Source: Enterococcus timonensis
Lineage (GTDB): Bacteria > Bacillota > Bacilli > Lactobacillales > Enterococcaceae
DNA: 64,000 bases
Reading direction: 5' to 3'
Assembly: GCF_900104595.1 (NCBI RefSeq)
Contig: NZ_FNVY01000003.1
Span: 124,001-188,000, forward strand
The translations under genes and the position numbers were made by a program. How positions within the stretch are numbered: position 1 is the first letter of the stretch; every line of letters starts with the position of its first letter. This document shows positions 19,437-28,678 of this stretch, one piece after another. Below the pieces are notes generated by a model. The model ran no database searches. It was not told where the DNA came from and worked only from the letters and a program-made list of their open reading frames with translations.

Positions 19437-22400
19437 ATGAAACACAAAACGTTTGACGCTGAAAATGAGAAGTTTTTTTCTAAAGAGGTCATTTCAGTTT
19501 ATTTAGCGCCTTGCCTAGAGTCAGGACTTAAAATTGCTCAGCAGAATTTGCGAAATGATTTAGAAAAAATATTCACTAAAAAAGTAGAAGTCACGGATAT
19601 AACATCAGCCGAGTTGGTAGTGGGAACTTTAGCTGACTTTCCAGATGAAAGTCTCAATTATCTTGATTGTGCACCACTTTTTGAACAACAAAAATTAATT
19701 TCAGAAGCTTATTTAATTGCCGAAAAAAGTGGTCAAATTTTTATTGTTGGCGCTGATTTTCGAGGGTCAATTTTTGGTATTTATGAATTTACAAAACGAA
19801 TTGGTGTTTCGCCGTGGTATTTTTTTGCAGATGTTCCGCTAAAGAAAAAAGACTCTTTTGTTTTGCCTAAAGATTTTTATTTTACTGAGCATCCCTCTGT
19901 AAGTTATCGGGGTATCTTTATCAATGATGAAGAGGAACTCAATAATTGGGCTAAAGCGCATACCAAAGATGGGACGATTGGCCCGGAAACTTATGTAAAA
20001 ATTTACGAATTATTACTACGTCTGAAAGCCAACTATCTTTGGCCGGCGATGCATGTAAATTATTTTAATGAAAACACCGAAAATGGTCGATTAGCTAATG
20101 AAATGGGTATTATTATCGGAACAAGTCATTGTGATATGTTGCTTCGTAGTAATCAAAATGAATGGGGACCATGGCTAGAAACTAAGAACTATTCCCCTAA
20201 TGATGTTCAATATGATTATTCAATTTCAGGTAGGAACCGCGAAATATTACAAGAGTATTGGCAAGAAAGTGTCGAGCTAAATAAAGACTACGATGTCAGT
20301 TACACAGTAGGAATGCGGGGAATTCACGATTCGGGATTTATCACTAAAATGATTGACCAAGATGAAAAATTGTCACCAGATGAGAAAATTTTTCAAAAAA
20401 AAGAAATGCTCCAACAAATTATCAATGATCAACGAACTATTATCCAAGAAACTTTGGATAAAAAACCTTCAGAAGTACTCCAAACTTTTATTCCATACAA
20501 AGAGGTACTTAAGTATTACGATGAAGGTTTAAAAATTCCTGAAGATATTACGATTATTTGGACCAATGATAATTATGGAAATGTTCGGCGTTATCCAAGC
20601 CTAGAGGATCAAAAACGGCTAGGTGGCCATGGCTTGTATTATCATAGCTCGTACTGGGCGGCAACCACTATGCATTATTTATTTATTTCATCCACTCCGT
20701 TAGCAAAAATGAAAAATGAACTGAAAAAAGCTTGGCAAAATGGCATCCAAAAAATGTGGGTTTTAAATGTCGGCGCCTTAAAGCCTTTAGAACAAGATGT
20801 TGAATTTTTCTTACGCTATGCTTTTGAAGTTGGAAAAGAGAGAACCACACAATCGGTGGAAACTTTTTTAAATCAATGGATTGACGAAAATTTTTCGGGT
20901 CACTTAGGTAGCCAGGTCGGACCTTTGTTAAATGAATTTACTCAAGTTACTAATGTACGTAAAATTGAACAAATGGACGATGATACATTTACCCAGAATA
21001 AATATGGCGATGAGGGTTTCGACCGGTTGAATCGATTGCAAGAAATTTTTTCTTCTGTTAATCAATTAGCTCGTCAATTGCCAACAGAAGAACAAGCTGC
21101 TTTTTTCCAATTAGTTCAAATGAAAATTCATGCAGCTTATTACAAAAGTGGAGAATATTATTATGCCGATCGCTCTGCTTTATCTTTTAAGCAAGGAAAA
21201 ATGCAATCAGCTACTGAATATCATCGACGTTCAGGAGAGTTTACTAATTATTTGCGGTGGATGATCCATTACTATAATAACGTCATGATGGACGGAAAAT
21301 GGGCGCAAATTCTAACACCTGAACTTGCTCCGCCTCCAAATATGAGAATGTATCCCACTACAAAACCCGCGCTGAGCTTAAATGAGCCCAAATTAAACTT
21401 CACTTTATGGCATGAAACAGCCAAAAAAGCTTTAGAACTAGAAAAAAATTCTGCTAACTTGGCTTGGTTTGAAATTTTTAATGAAGGTTATGGAGAATTT
21501 ACTTATCAAATCACTTGTCCAGATTGGTTAGTTCTATCAAAATATACCGGACAGTTAAGAAGTGAAGAAAGAATTTTTATCGAGAAAGTTTTTCCAACAG
21601 AAAAAAGTTTATCTGGATCGATTATAGTAACTACTTCAACGGCTGGTAGTGTTGAAATTCCGGTTCATTTGTTAGAGAAAACTTCTGATCGCCAGCTTAC
21701 TTTGGGAACAGTGGTTGAAGCAGATAATTACTTAGCATTTTCAGCCACCGATTTTCAAAAAAATAGTTCGCAAAATAATAATCAATGGGAAATAGTGCCT
21801 AATCTAGGTCGCTATCAAGGTGCGGCCTTACAAGCGACAAGTCAAAAACAAACAGCTCTCTCTGTAGAACATGTGCAGCAAAATCCTAGTATCGAATATT
21901 CTTTGAATTTCAAAACAGCAGGGACGCATCTGATTGAGTTTTATCGCTTGCCTAGCTTAAACTCAGTTGGAAAAATTCGTTTTGCGATAGCTCTGGATGA
22001 TCACCCAGTACAAATTATTAGTTCAGACGTTACAGATGAGCATCGGGGAAATTGGGAAAAGTCTGTTTTAAATGATGTGGACAAGCTTTATGCGCGATTA
22101 CCTTTTGTTACGGCTGGCTCTCATACGTTAACTTTATATATGATAGATAGTTACGTAGCTTTAAGTAAGATAGTAATTTATACAGACAAGTTCTATCCAA
22201 CGAATTTAGGACCAAGACTTAGTCACACGATAGGCCAAGTTTCAAAAATGACTCCGGAGTTGCAGCCAGCAAATAAAATAGACTATATTGAGCAGTTGAC
22301 TCAAATGTACCATAGTTCATTTAATGAAGTGTCTCTGCCGGAAATTTTATATGTGGATCAACATTATTATCAACAACCACTTTTTAGCGCACATTTAGTA

Positions 22401-23024
22401 CGAGAAAAACAGACAAAATTAGCTGATCCAGCGGAACAATTAAATGTAAATGAAAAAAACAGCTTAATTACTCAATTTCGTCAGCAAAAAATTGGTGAAA
22501 AAAATAATACACTGGCTTTTGAAGCAGAACTTGTTTTAGCAGAAAATGAAAATTATTACACGACAGAAAATTTACCTAACACTCCTACTGGTTGCTGGGA
22601 ACATTTGGGAACACCTACTAATCGTGGAATGGGCCTTGGAATGTATATTCCCGGCTCAGATACTAGATGGCCAGAAGGAACTGGGGCGCCAGAGTTGCAT
22701 TACACGTTACAAGTAACAAACCCCGGGAAATATGCTGTATGGATTTTACTTAAATACGAAGCAAAAGGTGGGGATAGCCTGCTAGTTGGTCTCGATGGTC
22801 AAGTCCAAAGTTTGACTCAACAAAACTCACCAAAAGGATTTTTCAGTTATTTAAATCAGCAAATTTGGCATTGGAATTTAGTTAGTGAAATAGAACTTCA
22901 CGCAGGTATTAATGATTTTACAATTTATGGTCGTAGTGCGGGTGTGAAAATTGATCGCTTATTTTTAAATAGTGATGGGCAACGACCACCTCTTGATGCA
23001 GATTTTCAAATAACTAGGTTGTAA
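19437..23024 (+). CDS. GH115 alpha-glucuronidase family protein
   Basis: 1195 aa with no signal peptide, at the long end for the family. GH115 hallmarks are YRGIFINDEEELNNWA, KANYLWPAMH, GIIIGTSHCDMLLRSN, IWTNDNYGNVRRYP and GHGLYYHSSYW. After about residue 690 come beta-sandwich modules, including two regions that resemble carbohydrate-binding folds (residues about 760-920 and 1030-1195). GH115 enzymes remove alpha-linked (4-O-methyl)glucuronic acid from xylan or arabinogalactan, so this one may act on decorated side chains of rhamnogalacturonan. AAAGGAG precedes the ATG. The 103 bases upstream show no clear promoter. Confidence 0.88.
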   Translation: MKHKTFDAENEKFFSKEVISVYLAPCLESGLKIAQQNLRNDLEKIFTKKVEVTDITSAELVVGTLADFPDESLNYLDCAPLFEQQKLISEAYLIAEKSGQIFIVGADFRGSIFGIYEFTKRIGVSPWYFFADVPLKKKDSFVLPKDFYFTEHPSVSYRGIFINDEEELNNWAKAHTKDGTIGPETYVKIYELLLRLKANYLWPAMHVNYFNENTENGRLANEMGIIIGTSHCDMLLRSNQNEWGPWLETKNYSPNDVQYDYSISGRNREILQEYWQESVELNKDYDVSYTVGMRGIHDSGFITKMIDQDEKLSPDEKIFQKKEMLQQIINDQRTIIQETLDKKPSEVLQTFIPYKEVLKYYDEGLKIPEDITIIWTNDNYGNVRRYPSLEDQKRLGGHGLYYHSSYWAATTMHYLFISSTPLAKMKNELKKAWQNGIQKMWVLNVGALKPLEQDVEFFLRYAFEVGKERTTQSVETFLNQWIDENFSGHLGSQVGPLLNEFTQVTNVRKIEQMDDDTFTQNKYGDEGFDRLNRLQEIFSSVNQLARQLPTEEQAAFFQLVQMKIHAAYYKSGEYYYADRSALSFKQGKMQSATEYHRRSGEFTNYLRWMIHYYNNVMMDGKWAQILTPELAPPPNMRMYPTTKPALSLNEPKLNFTLWHETAKKALELEKNSANLAWFEIFNEGYGEFTYQITCPDWLVLSKYTGQLRSEERIFIEKVFPTEKSLSGSIIVTTSTAGSVEIPVHLLEKTSDRQLTLGTVVEADNYLAFSATDFQKNSSQNNNQWEIVPNLGRYQGAALQATSQKQTALSVEHVQQNPSIEYSLNFKTAGTHLIEFYRLPSLNSVGKIRFAIALDDHPVQIISSDVTDEHRGNWEKSVLNDVDKLYARLPFVTAGSHTLTLYMIDSYVALSKIVIYTDKFYPTNLGPRLSHTIGQVSKMTPELQPANKIDYIEQLTQMYHSSFNEVSLPEILYVDQHYYQQPLFSAHLVREKQTKLADPAEQLNVNEKNSLITQFRQQKIGEKNNTLAFEAELVLAENENYYTTENLPNTPTGCWEHLGTPTNRGMGLGMYIPGSDTRWPEGTGAPELHYTLQVTNPGKYAVWILLKYEAKGGDSLLVGLDGQVQSLTQQNSPKGFFSYLNQQIWHWNLVSEIELHAGINDFTIYGRSAGVKIDRLFLNSDGQRPPLDADFQITRL

Positions 23025-23031
23025 CAAATTG

Positions 23032-23071
23032 CTCATCATTCAGGTGAAAACCTGAATAGATGAGTATTTTT
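23032..23071 (+). terminator. Rho-independent terminator after GH115
   Basis: Stem 23032-23045 with 23050-23064 (one bulged A), GAAA loop, then TATTTTTT. It ends the large enzyme run and insulates the arabinose operon. Confidence 0.85.
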
Positions 23072-23096
23072 TGAAGTAAAAAACGCGATTTTGCTC

Positions 23097-23125
23097 TTTA
23101 CTTGTGGGAGTAAATGCACTAACAT
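23097..23125 (+). promoter_or_regulatory. Promoter of the arabinose operon, with inverted repeat on the -35
   Basis: TTTACT (23097-23102) and TAACAT (23120-23125) are 17 bases apart, 30 bases upstream of the first gene. The -35 is also the left arm of TTTACT-TGTGGG-AGTAAA (23097-23114), a 6-bp inverted repeat that could bind a regulator. The classical AraR operator sequence is not present. Confidence 0.55.
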
Positions 23126-23154
23126 AAAAACGGATACATAAAAAGGAGGAGGAC

Positions 23155-24741
23155 ATGGAAAATCAAAGAAAATCAATTAGCGATGGCCAAACATTTTTAG
23201 GTATTGAATTTGGATCAACCCGCATTAAAGCTGTTCTAATAGATCAAAGTCAAAAAGTTTTAGCCAGTGGTGAATTTGAGTGGGAAAATCAATTTGTGGA
23301 CCAATTCTGGACTTATAGTTTGGAAGATATTTGGTCGGGTTTAGCCACGTGTTATGAAAATTTAAGAGAAAACGTTTGGTCAAACTACCAAGTAAAACTA
23401 AAAAAAATTGGTGCCATTGGGATTTCAGCCATGATGCACGGTTATTTAGCTTTTGATCAGCAACAGCAATTATTAGTACCTTTTAGGACTTGGCGTAACA
23501 CCAATACTACTCAAGCAGCGAAGGAGCTTTCTGAGCTGTTTGACTTTAATATTCCAGAACGTTGGAGTATTGCTCATCTTTATAAAGCCCATTTAAATCA
23601 AGAGAATCATCTCAAAAAATTATTCAGTATTAACACTTTGGCTGGCTATGTTCATCGGGAACTCACGGGAAGAAATGTTCTGGGCATTGGCGATGCGTCA
23701 GGGATGTTTCCAGTGGACTCACATACTAAAAATTATCGGCAAGATTTGCTGAATATTTTGCAAAAAAAAATGGATTCGTTTGCCTATCCTTTTAAAGTAG
23801 ATGATTTATTACCAGAAATTTTAAGCGCTGGACAAATGGCGGGGAGTTTATCGGAACATGGAGCAAAATTATTAGATACAAGTGGACAACTTGTAGCTGG
23901 AATTCCCCTTTGTCCCCCTGAAGGTGACGTAGGAACAGGCATGGTAGCTACTAATTCCATCGCCGTTCATACGGGGAATGTTTCCGTTGGGACTTCAATT
24001 TTTGCGATGGTAGTTTTAGAAAGTCAGTTGAAACATCGTTATCCAGAAATTGATTTAGTAAAGACGCCAGTGGGTGAAGAAGTCGCAATGGTTCACGCTA
24101 ATAACGGCACTTCAGAAATCAACGCTTGGTTAAAACTTTTCCAAGAGAATTTACAACTTTTTGGCACAAAGGTTTCTACTGAAGAACTTTATCGAAAACT
24201 TTTTGAATTGGCTTTGACTGGTGAAAAATCAGCTGGGAATTTATTGAGCTATGGCTATTTTTCTGGAGAGAGTATTACAAAAATTCCAGTAGGACGTTCA
24301 TTATTTATCCGCCAAGAAAAAAGTGAATTTACTTTGGCTAATTTCATGCGAGCACAACTTTTTTCTACTTTTGCCACTTTGAAAATCGGAATGGATTTAT
24401 TAACTAAAGTAGAAAAAGTACCATTAGAGAAAATTTACGGTCATGGCGGTATTTTTCAGACACCAAAAGTTGGACAAAAATTTTTAGCAGCTGCAATTAA
24501 TGCGCCGATTACTGTACGCTCTACAGCCAATCTCGGTGGTGCTTATGGAATGGCGTTGTTAGCTGCCTTCACAAAAGAGAAAGGCTTATCTTTAGAACAA
24601 TTTCTTAAAAAGAATGTTTTTGATGATGAAGATGAAGTAACTTTAGACCCTGATTTAATGGATGTTGTAGGTTTTCAAGAATATATGGATAAATTTAAAA
24701 AAGGGCTAGCAATTGAACAAACGGCAGCAGACTTTTTTTAG
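23155..24741 (+). CDS. araB: FGGY-family sugar kinase, likely L-ribulokinase
   Basis: 528 aa, cytoplasmic. The N-terminal FGGY signature is FLGIEFGSTRIKAVLID; the middle holds GISAMMHGYLAFD and PPEGDVGTGMVATN; the C-terminal half has IYGHGGIFQTPKVGQKFLAAAI and NLGGAYGMAL. It should phosphorylate L-ribulose to L-ribulose-5-phosphate, because araD and araA follow in the same operon. The sequence differs from classical enteric AraB and belongs to an alternative kinase type found in Firmicutes, so the exact substrate is inferred from context. AGGAGGAGG precedes the ATG. Confidence 0.85.
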   Translation: MENQRKSISDGQTFLGIEFGSTRIKAVLIDQSQKVLASGEFEWENQFVDQFWTYSLEDIWSGLATCYENLRENVWSNYQVKLKKIGAIGISAMMHGYLAFDQQQQLLVPFRTWRNTNTTQAAKELSELFDFNIPERWSIAHLYKAHLNQENHLKKLFSINTLAGYVHRELTGRNVLGIGDASGMFPVDSHTKNYRQDLLNILQKKMDSFAYPFKVDDLLPEILSAGQMAGSLSEHGAKLLDTSGQLVAGIPLCPPEGDVGTGMVATNSIAVHTGNVSVGTSIFAMVVLESQLKHRYPEIDLVKTPVGEEVAMVHANNGTSEINAWLKLFQENLQLFGTKVSTEELYRKLFELALTGEKSAGNLLSYGYFSGESITKIPVGRSLFIRQEKSEFTLANFMRAQLFSTFATLKIGMDLLTKVEKVPLEKIYGHGGIFQTPKVGQKFLAAAINAPITVRSTANLGGAYGMALLAAFTKEKGLSLEQFLKKNVFDDEDEVTLDPDLMDVVGFQEYMDKFKKGLAIEQTAADFF

Positions 24742-24756
24742 AAAGGAAATAAATTC

Positions 24757-25452
24757 ATGCTAGAGCAATTAAAAGAGAAAGTCTTTCAAGCTAATTTAGA
24801 ATTACCGAAACAAGGTTTAATTAAATATACTTGGGGCAACGTTTCTCAACTTGATGAGTCTAAGCAATATTTTGTCATTAAACCTAGTGGCGTTTCCTAC
24901 GATAAAATGCAAGCTTCTGATATGGTAGTTTGTGATTTGTCCGGTCAAGTGGTTGAAGGGAATTATCGGCCCTCATCAGATACGCCAACGCATGCTTATT
25001 TATATCAGCATGTCAAAAATATCGGCGGGATCTGTCATACACATTCTACTTATGCAGTCGGATTTTCTCAGGCCGGTTTAGATCTTTTACCTCGAGGCAC
25101 CACCCATGCAGATACTTTTTACGGAGCAGTTCCTTGTGCTCGCTTCTTAACGGAAGCCGAAATACAAGCAGGATATGAACAAAATACTGGGAAGGTTATT
25201 CTTGAAACCTTTCAAAAAAGACAAATCTCTTTTCAAGATATACCTGGTGTATTACTACAAGGACACGGACCTTTTACTTGGGGGAAAGATGCTTTTCAAG
25301 CAGTAGAACAGGCAACAATTTTAGAAGAAATCTGTAAAATGAATTTCATTACTCAATCATTAAATCCAAATGCGGAAATTTTACCACAACGGATTTTAGA
25401 TAAACATTATCAAAGAAAACATGGAAAAGATGCTTATTACGGTCAAAAGTAA
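24757..25452 (+). CDS. araD: L-ribulose-5-phosphate 4-epimerase
   Basis: 231 aa, class II aldolase/epimerase family. Visible motifs are WGNVSQ, KPSGVSYDKM, SSDTPTHAYLY and the zinc-binding HTHSTYA, with a third metal His in LLQGHGPF. It converts L-ribulose-5-phosphate to D-xylulose-5-phosphate, the last step before the pentose phosphate or phosphoketolase route. It lies 15 bases after the kinase with AAAGGA upstream. Length fits the family. Confidence 0.94.
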   Translation: MLEQLKEKVFQANLELPKQGLIKYTWGNVSQLDESKQYFVIKPSGVSYDKMQASDMVVCDLSGQVVEGNYRPSSDTPTHAYLYQHVKNIGGICHTHSTYAVGFSQAGLDLLPRGTTHADTFYGAVPCARFLTEAEIQAGYEQNTGKVILETFQKRQISFQDIPGVLLQGHGPFTWGKDAFQAVEQATILEEICKMNFITQSLNPNAEILPQRILDKHYQRKHGKDAYYGQK

Positions 25453-25473
25453 AAAAAATTAGGAGGAATTTAA

Positions 25474-26886
25474 TTGAAAAAAGTTTTTTGGTTAGTCGTC
25501 GGCTCCCAACAATTATATGGTCCAGACGCTTTAGCAAAAGTGAAAGAAGACGCAGAAAAATTAGTCGCTGGTTTAAATGAGAGTAACAAATTTATTTATC
25601 CAATTGAGCTACAAGATTTAGCAATTTCAGCAGAAAAAATAACTGAAATTATGCAGGCAGCTAACTTTCAAGACGAGGTTCAAGGGATTATTACTTGGAT
25701 GCATACTTTTTCACCAGCTAAAATGTGGATCCGAGGCACCCAACTTTTACAAAAGCCACTTCTTCATTTAGCTACCCAATTTAACGAAAGTATCCCTTGG
25801 GAAACGATTGATATGGATTTTATGAATTTAAATCAATCGGCTCATGGTGATCGAGAATATGGATTTATCAATGCTCGACTCAAAAAAAGTAATGAAATTG
25901 TCGTCGGGTATTGGAAAAATCCTGACGTTCAAGAAAAAATTGCCGCTTGGATGCAAGTTGCAGTAGCATACAATGCTAGCTACTCAATTAAAGTTGCACG
26001 ATTTGGTGATAATATGCGTGATGTGGCAGTGACAGAAGGAGATAAAGTTGAAGCACAGATAAAATTTGGTTGGCAAGTTGATTATTTTGGTGTTGGAGAT
26101 TTGGTTCAAGTAATCAACGAAGTAAGCGATGAAGAAGTGGAACAACTTTTTCTTGAATATCAAAAATTATATGATTTTGACTTAGGTTCCTATAACGAAG
26201 TCACTTTTTTAAATCATGTTAAAGTTCAAGTACGACAAGAAATTGGTTTAAAACGTTTCTTGGATGCGGGGCATTACAATGCTTTTACTACGAATTTTGA
26301 AGATTTATATGGGTTAGAACAACTTCCAGGCTTAGCTGTCCAACGATTGATGATGCAAGGGTATGGATTTGCAGGTGAAGGAGATTGGAAAACAGCGGCG
26401 TTAGATCGTTTATTAAAAGTAATGGCTAATTTTGAAAGTACTGGTTTTATGGAAGACTATACTTATGAATTATCCAAGGGACATGAAGCCATATTAGGAT
26501 CGCATATGTTGGAAGTTGATCCGACTTTAGGCGCCACCAAACCAAAAATTGTTGTTAATCCTCTGTCGATGGGAAATCTCGCTGATCCAGCGCGGTTGGT
26601 CTTTGATGGAAAAGAAGGTGCGGGTGTCGTTGTTTCTATGGCCGATTTTGGGACTGGATTTAAATTACTGATTAATAAAGTGAATGCTTTCACTCCGACA
26701 ATATCAGCTCCAAAATTGCCGGTAGCTCGGGTCATGTGGGAAGTCCTTCCTAGTTTCAGCACAGGCGTCAATCAATGGCTAGAACATGGTGGCGGACATC
26801 ATACTGTCCTTTCGTTAAATCTTTCTAGTCAACAAGTTGCTAGTTGGGCCAAACTAGTTCAATTAGATTATATTATTATTAAATAA
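25474..26886 (+). CDS. araA: L-arabinose isomerase
   Basis: 470 aa, full length for AraA. Recognisable segments are VVGSQQLYGPDAL near the N-terminus, MHTFSPAKMWIRG, FGDNMRDVAVTEGDKVEAQ, GEGDWKTAALDRL and EHGGGHHTVLS. It interconverts L-arabinose and L-ribulose with a divalent metal. The start is TTG at 25474, preceded by AGGAGG at good spacing. Operon position is araB-araD-araA, then the arabinofuranosidase that releases its substrate. Confidence 0.96.
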   Translation: MKKVFWLVVGSQQLYGPDALAKVKEDAEKLVAGLNESNKFIYPIELQDLAISAEKITEIMQAANFQDEVQGIITWMHTFSPAKMWIRGTQLLQKPLLHLATQFNESIPWETIDMDFMNLNQSAHGDREYGFINARLKKSNEIVVGYWKNPDVQEKIAAWMQVAVAYNASYSIKVARFGDNMRDVAVTEGDKVEAQIKFGWQVDYFGVGDLVQVINEVSDEEVEQLFLEYQKLYDFDLGSYNEVTFLNHVKVQVRQEIGLKRFLDAGHYNAFTTNFEDLYGLEQLPGLAVQRLMMQGYGFAGEGDWKTAALDRLLKVMANFESTGFMEDYTYELSKGHEAILGSHMLEVDPTLGATKPKIVVNPLSMGNLADPARLVFDGKEGAGVVVSMADFGTGFKLLINKVNAFTPTISAPKLPVARVMWEVLPSFSTGVNQWLEHGGGHHTVLSLNLSSQQVASWAKLVQLDYIIIK

Positions 26887-26898
26887 AGGGGGAAAAAG

Positions 26899-28341
26899 AT
26901 GACAATTCAAGTTTTTATTCCAAGTAAAAGTACAAAAATTAACAAAAACATTTATGGACAATTTTCAGAACATCTTGGACGATGTATTTATGAGGGATTA
27001 TATGTGGGAGAAAATTCTCCAATTCCAAATGTAAATGGGCTACGTAGTGACGTTGTTTCTGCCTTAAAAGAAATTCAGGTGCCGGTTTTGCGATGGCCTG
27101 GAGGTTGTTTTGCTGATGAATATCATTGGAAAGATGGTATTGGGCCAAAAGAAGACCGTGTAGAAATGGTGAATACCCACTGGGGTGGTGTAACTGAAAA
27201 TAATCATTTTGGAACCCATGAATTTTTTGAACTTGTTCGTCAATTAGATTGCGAGGCTTATATCAATGGAAATGTAGGCTCAGGGACAGTCCGAGAAATG
27301 CAAGAGTGGGTAGAATATATGACGATGCCAGGTATTTCTCCGATGGCTAATTTGCGTCGTAAAAATGGTCAAGAAAAGCCTTGGAAAGTTGGTTTCTTTG
27401 GCGTCGGTAATGAATCTTGGGGTTGCGGGGGAAACATGCGGCCAGAATATTATAGTGATTTATACCGTCAGTACCAGACCTATGTTCGTCAATATGGTGA
27501 AGACAAAATATATAAAATCGCTTGTGGTGCCAATGCACAAGACTATCATTGGACAGAAGTAGTGATGAAAAATGCTAGTCGGCTAATGGATGGATTAAGT
27601 CTCCATTATTACACAATACCTAAAGGCGATTGGCAAGATAAGGGCAACGCTACCGATTTCTCTGAAGAGGAATGGTATACTACTTTAGAAAAAACACTAT
27701 TTATGGAAGAATTGATTACTAAACATTCAGCAATTATGGATCAATATGATCCCGAAAAACGTGTTGGTTTGCTTATTGATGAATGGGGCACTTGGTACAA
27801 TGTAGAAAAGGGCACTTTACCAGGATTCTTGTATCAACAAAATTCTTTGCGGGATGCTATGGTAGCAGCTTTGAATTTTAATATTTTTCATCAACATGCC
27901 GATCGCGTACAAATGACGAATATTGCCCAAATGGTGAATGTCTTACAGGCGATGATTTTAACTGAGGGTGAAAAAATGATTAAAACCCCTACTTATTATG
28001 TCTTTGAGATGTACAAAAATCATCAAGAAGCAACTTTGGTTAATTTACTAGGAGAATTACCAGAACATGTTAGCGCAACTGCTAGTGTTAAAGATGATAA
28101 ACTTACCATCAGTTTATGTAATTATGATTTGAAAACAGCACAAGAACTGAATTTTACAGGTTTAACAACAAATAAGCTAGTTTCTGGGAAAATTTTAACA
28201 GCTGAAAAAATTGACGCCCATAATACTTTTGAAAATCCAGAAGAAGTTGTGCTAGCTGATTTTTCAAAAGCTATGTTGACAGAAGGTAATTTGAAAGTTA
28301 ATTTACCAAGCAAATCGATCGTAACTTTAGTCTTAGAGTAA
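26899..28341 (+). CDS. abfA: GH51 alpha-L-arabinofuranosidase (intracellular)
   Basis: 480 aa without signal peptide. The GH51 pattern is clear: [19 protein letters not shown], general acid Glu172 in [13 protein letters not shown], nucleophile Glu295 in [11 protein letters not shown], and a C-terminal beta-domain. It releases L-arabinose from imported arabino-oligosaccharides, feeding AraA-AraB-AraD encoded just upstream. GGGGGA serves as ribosome binding site. Very high confidence in family, good confidence in arabinan side-chain origin from the locus. Confidence 0.95.
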   Translation: MTIQVFIPSKSTKINKNIYGQFSEHLGRCIYEGLYVGENSPIPNVNGLRSDVVSALKEIQVPVLRWPGGCFADEYHWKDGIGPKEDRVEMVNTHWGGVTENNHFGTHEFFELVRQLDCEAYINGNVGSGTVREMQEWVEYMTMPGISPMANLRRKNGQEKPWKVGFFGVGNESWGCGGNMRPEYYSDLYRQYQTYVRQYGEDKIYKIACGANAQDYHWTEVVMKNASRLMDGLSLHYYTIPKGDWQDKGNATDFSEEEWYTTLEKTLFMEELITKHSAIMDQYDPEKRVGLLIDEWGTWYNVEKGTLPGFLYQQNSLRDAMVAALNFNIFHQHADRVQMTNIAQMVNVLQAMILTEGEKMIKTPTYYVFEMYKNHQEATLVNLLGELPEHVSATASVKDDKLTISLCNYDLKTAQELNFTGLTTNKLVSGKILTAEKIDAHNTFENPEEVVLADFSKAMLTEGNLKVNLPSKSIVTLVLE

Positions 28342-28347
28342 AGTTAG

Positions 28348-28602
28348 ATGGCTTGTCGATTTTGTGACCAAAATAATTTTTTGAATCAAACAGCAATAGA
28401 TGCTGAAATTGCTGAACAATTAAGTTTCGAAACGCCAGATAATTTAGTGTCGGAAGAAAAAAGAAATCAGCGTCTGGATATTTGTGAAACATGTCCATTC
28501 TTTCAAAATCAGATTTGTACAAAATGTGGATGTTACGCTGAATTCCGAACTGCTTTAAAAATTAAAGCCTGTCCAATAAATAAGTGGGCAGCAGTAAAGT
28601 AA
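28348..28602 (+). CDS. Small cysteine-rich protein, probable zinc-binding (DUF6171-like)
   Basis: 84 aa with eight cysteines at 3, 6, 46, 49, 57, 60, 62 and 75. The pairs CRFC, CETC and CTKCGC look like zinc-ribbon knuckles. It starts 6 bases after the GH51 stop, lacks a strong ribosome binding site and is followed by the operon terminator, so it is probably cotranscribed and translationally coupled. It resembles small uncharacterised Firmicute proteins that I recall as DUF6171. Function unknown; its place in an arabinose operon may be incidental. Confidence 0.75.
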   Translation: MACRFCDQNNFLNQTAIDAEIAEQLSFETPDNLVSEEKRNQRLDICETCPFFQNQICTKCGCYAEFRTALKIKACPINKWAAVK

Positions 28603-28608
28603 AAAATG

Positions 28609-28655
28609 GCGTGCAACAAAAGATAACTTTCTTTTGTTGCACGCTTTATTTTTTA
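28609..28655 (+). terminator. Rho-independent terminator of the arabinose operon
   Basis: A perfect 14-bp stem (28609-28622 with 28631-28644) with an 8-base loop is followed by TTTATTTTTT. Confidence 0.9.
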
Positions 28656-28678
28656 GTAATTCATAAAGGAGAATGAAG

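Noticed and set aside
23155-24741. Xylulokinase as the function of the FGGY kinase
   Set aside because: The family signature alone allows it, but the operon with araD, araA and GH51 makes L-ribulose the expected substrate.
26463-26771. 102-codon minus-strand frame inside araA
   Set aside because: Shadow of a highly conserved gene, with no start signal.
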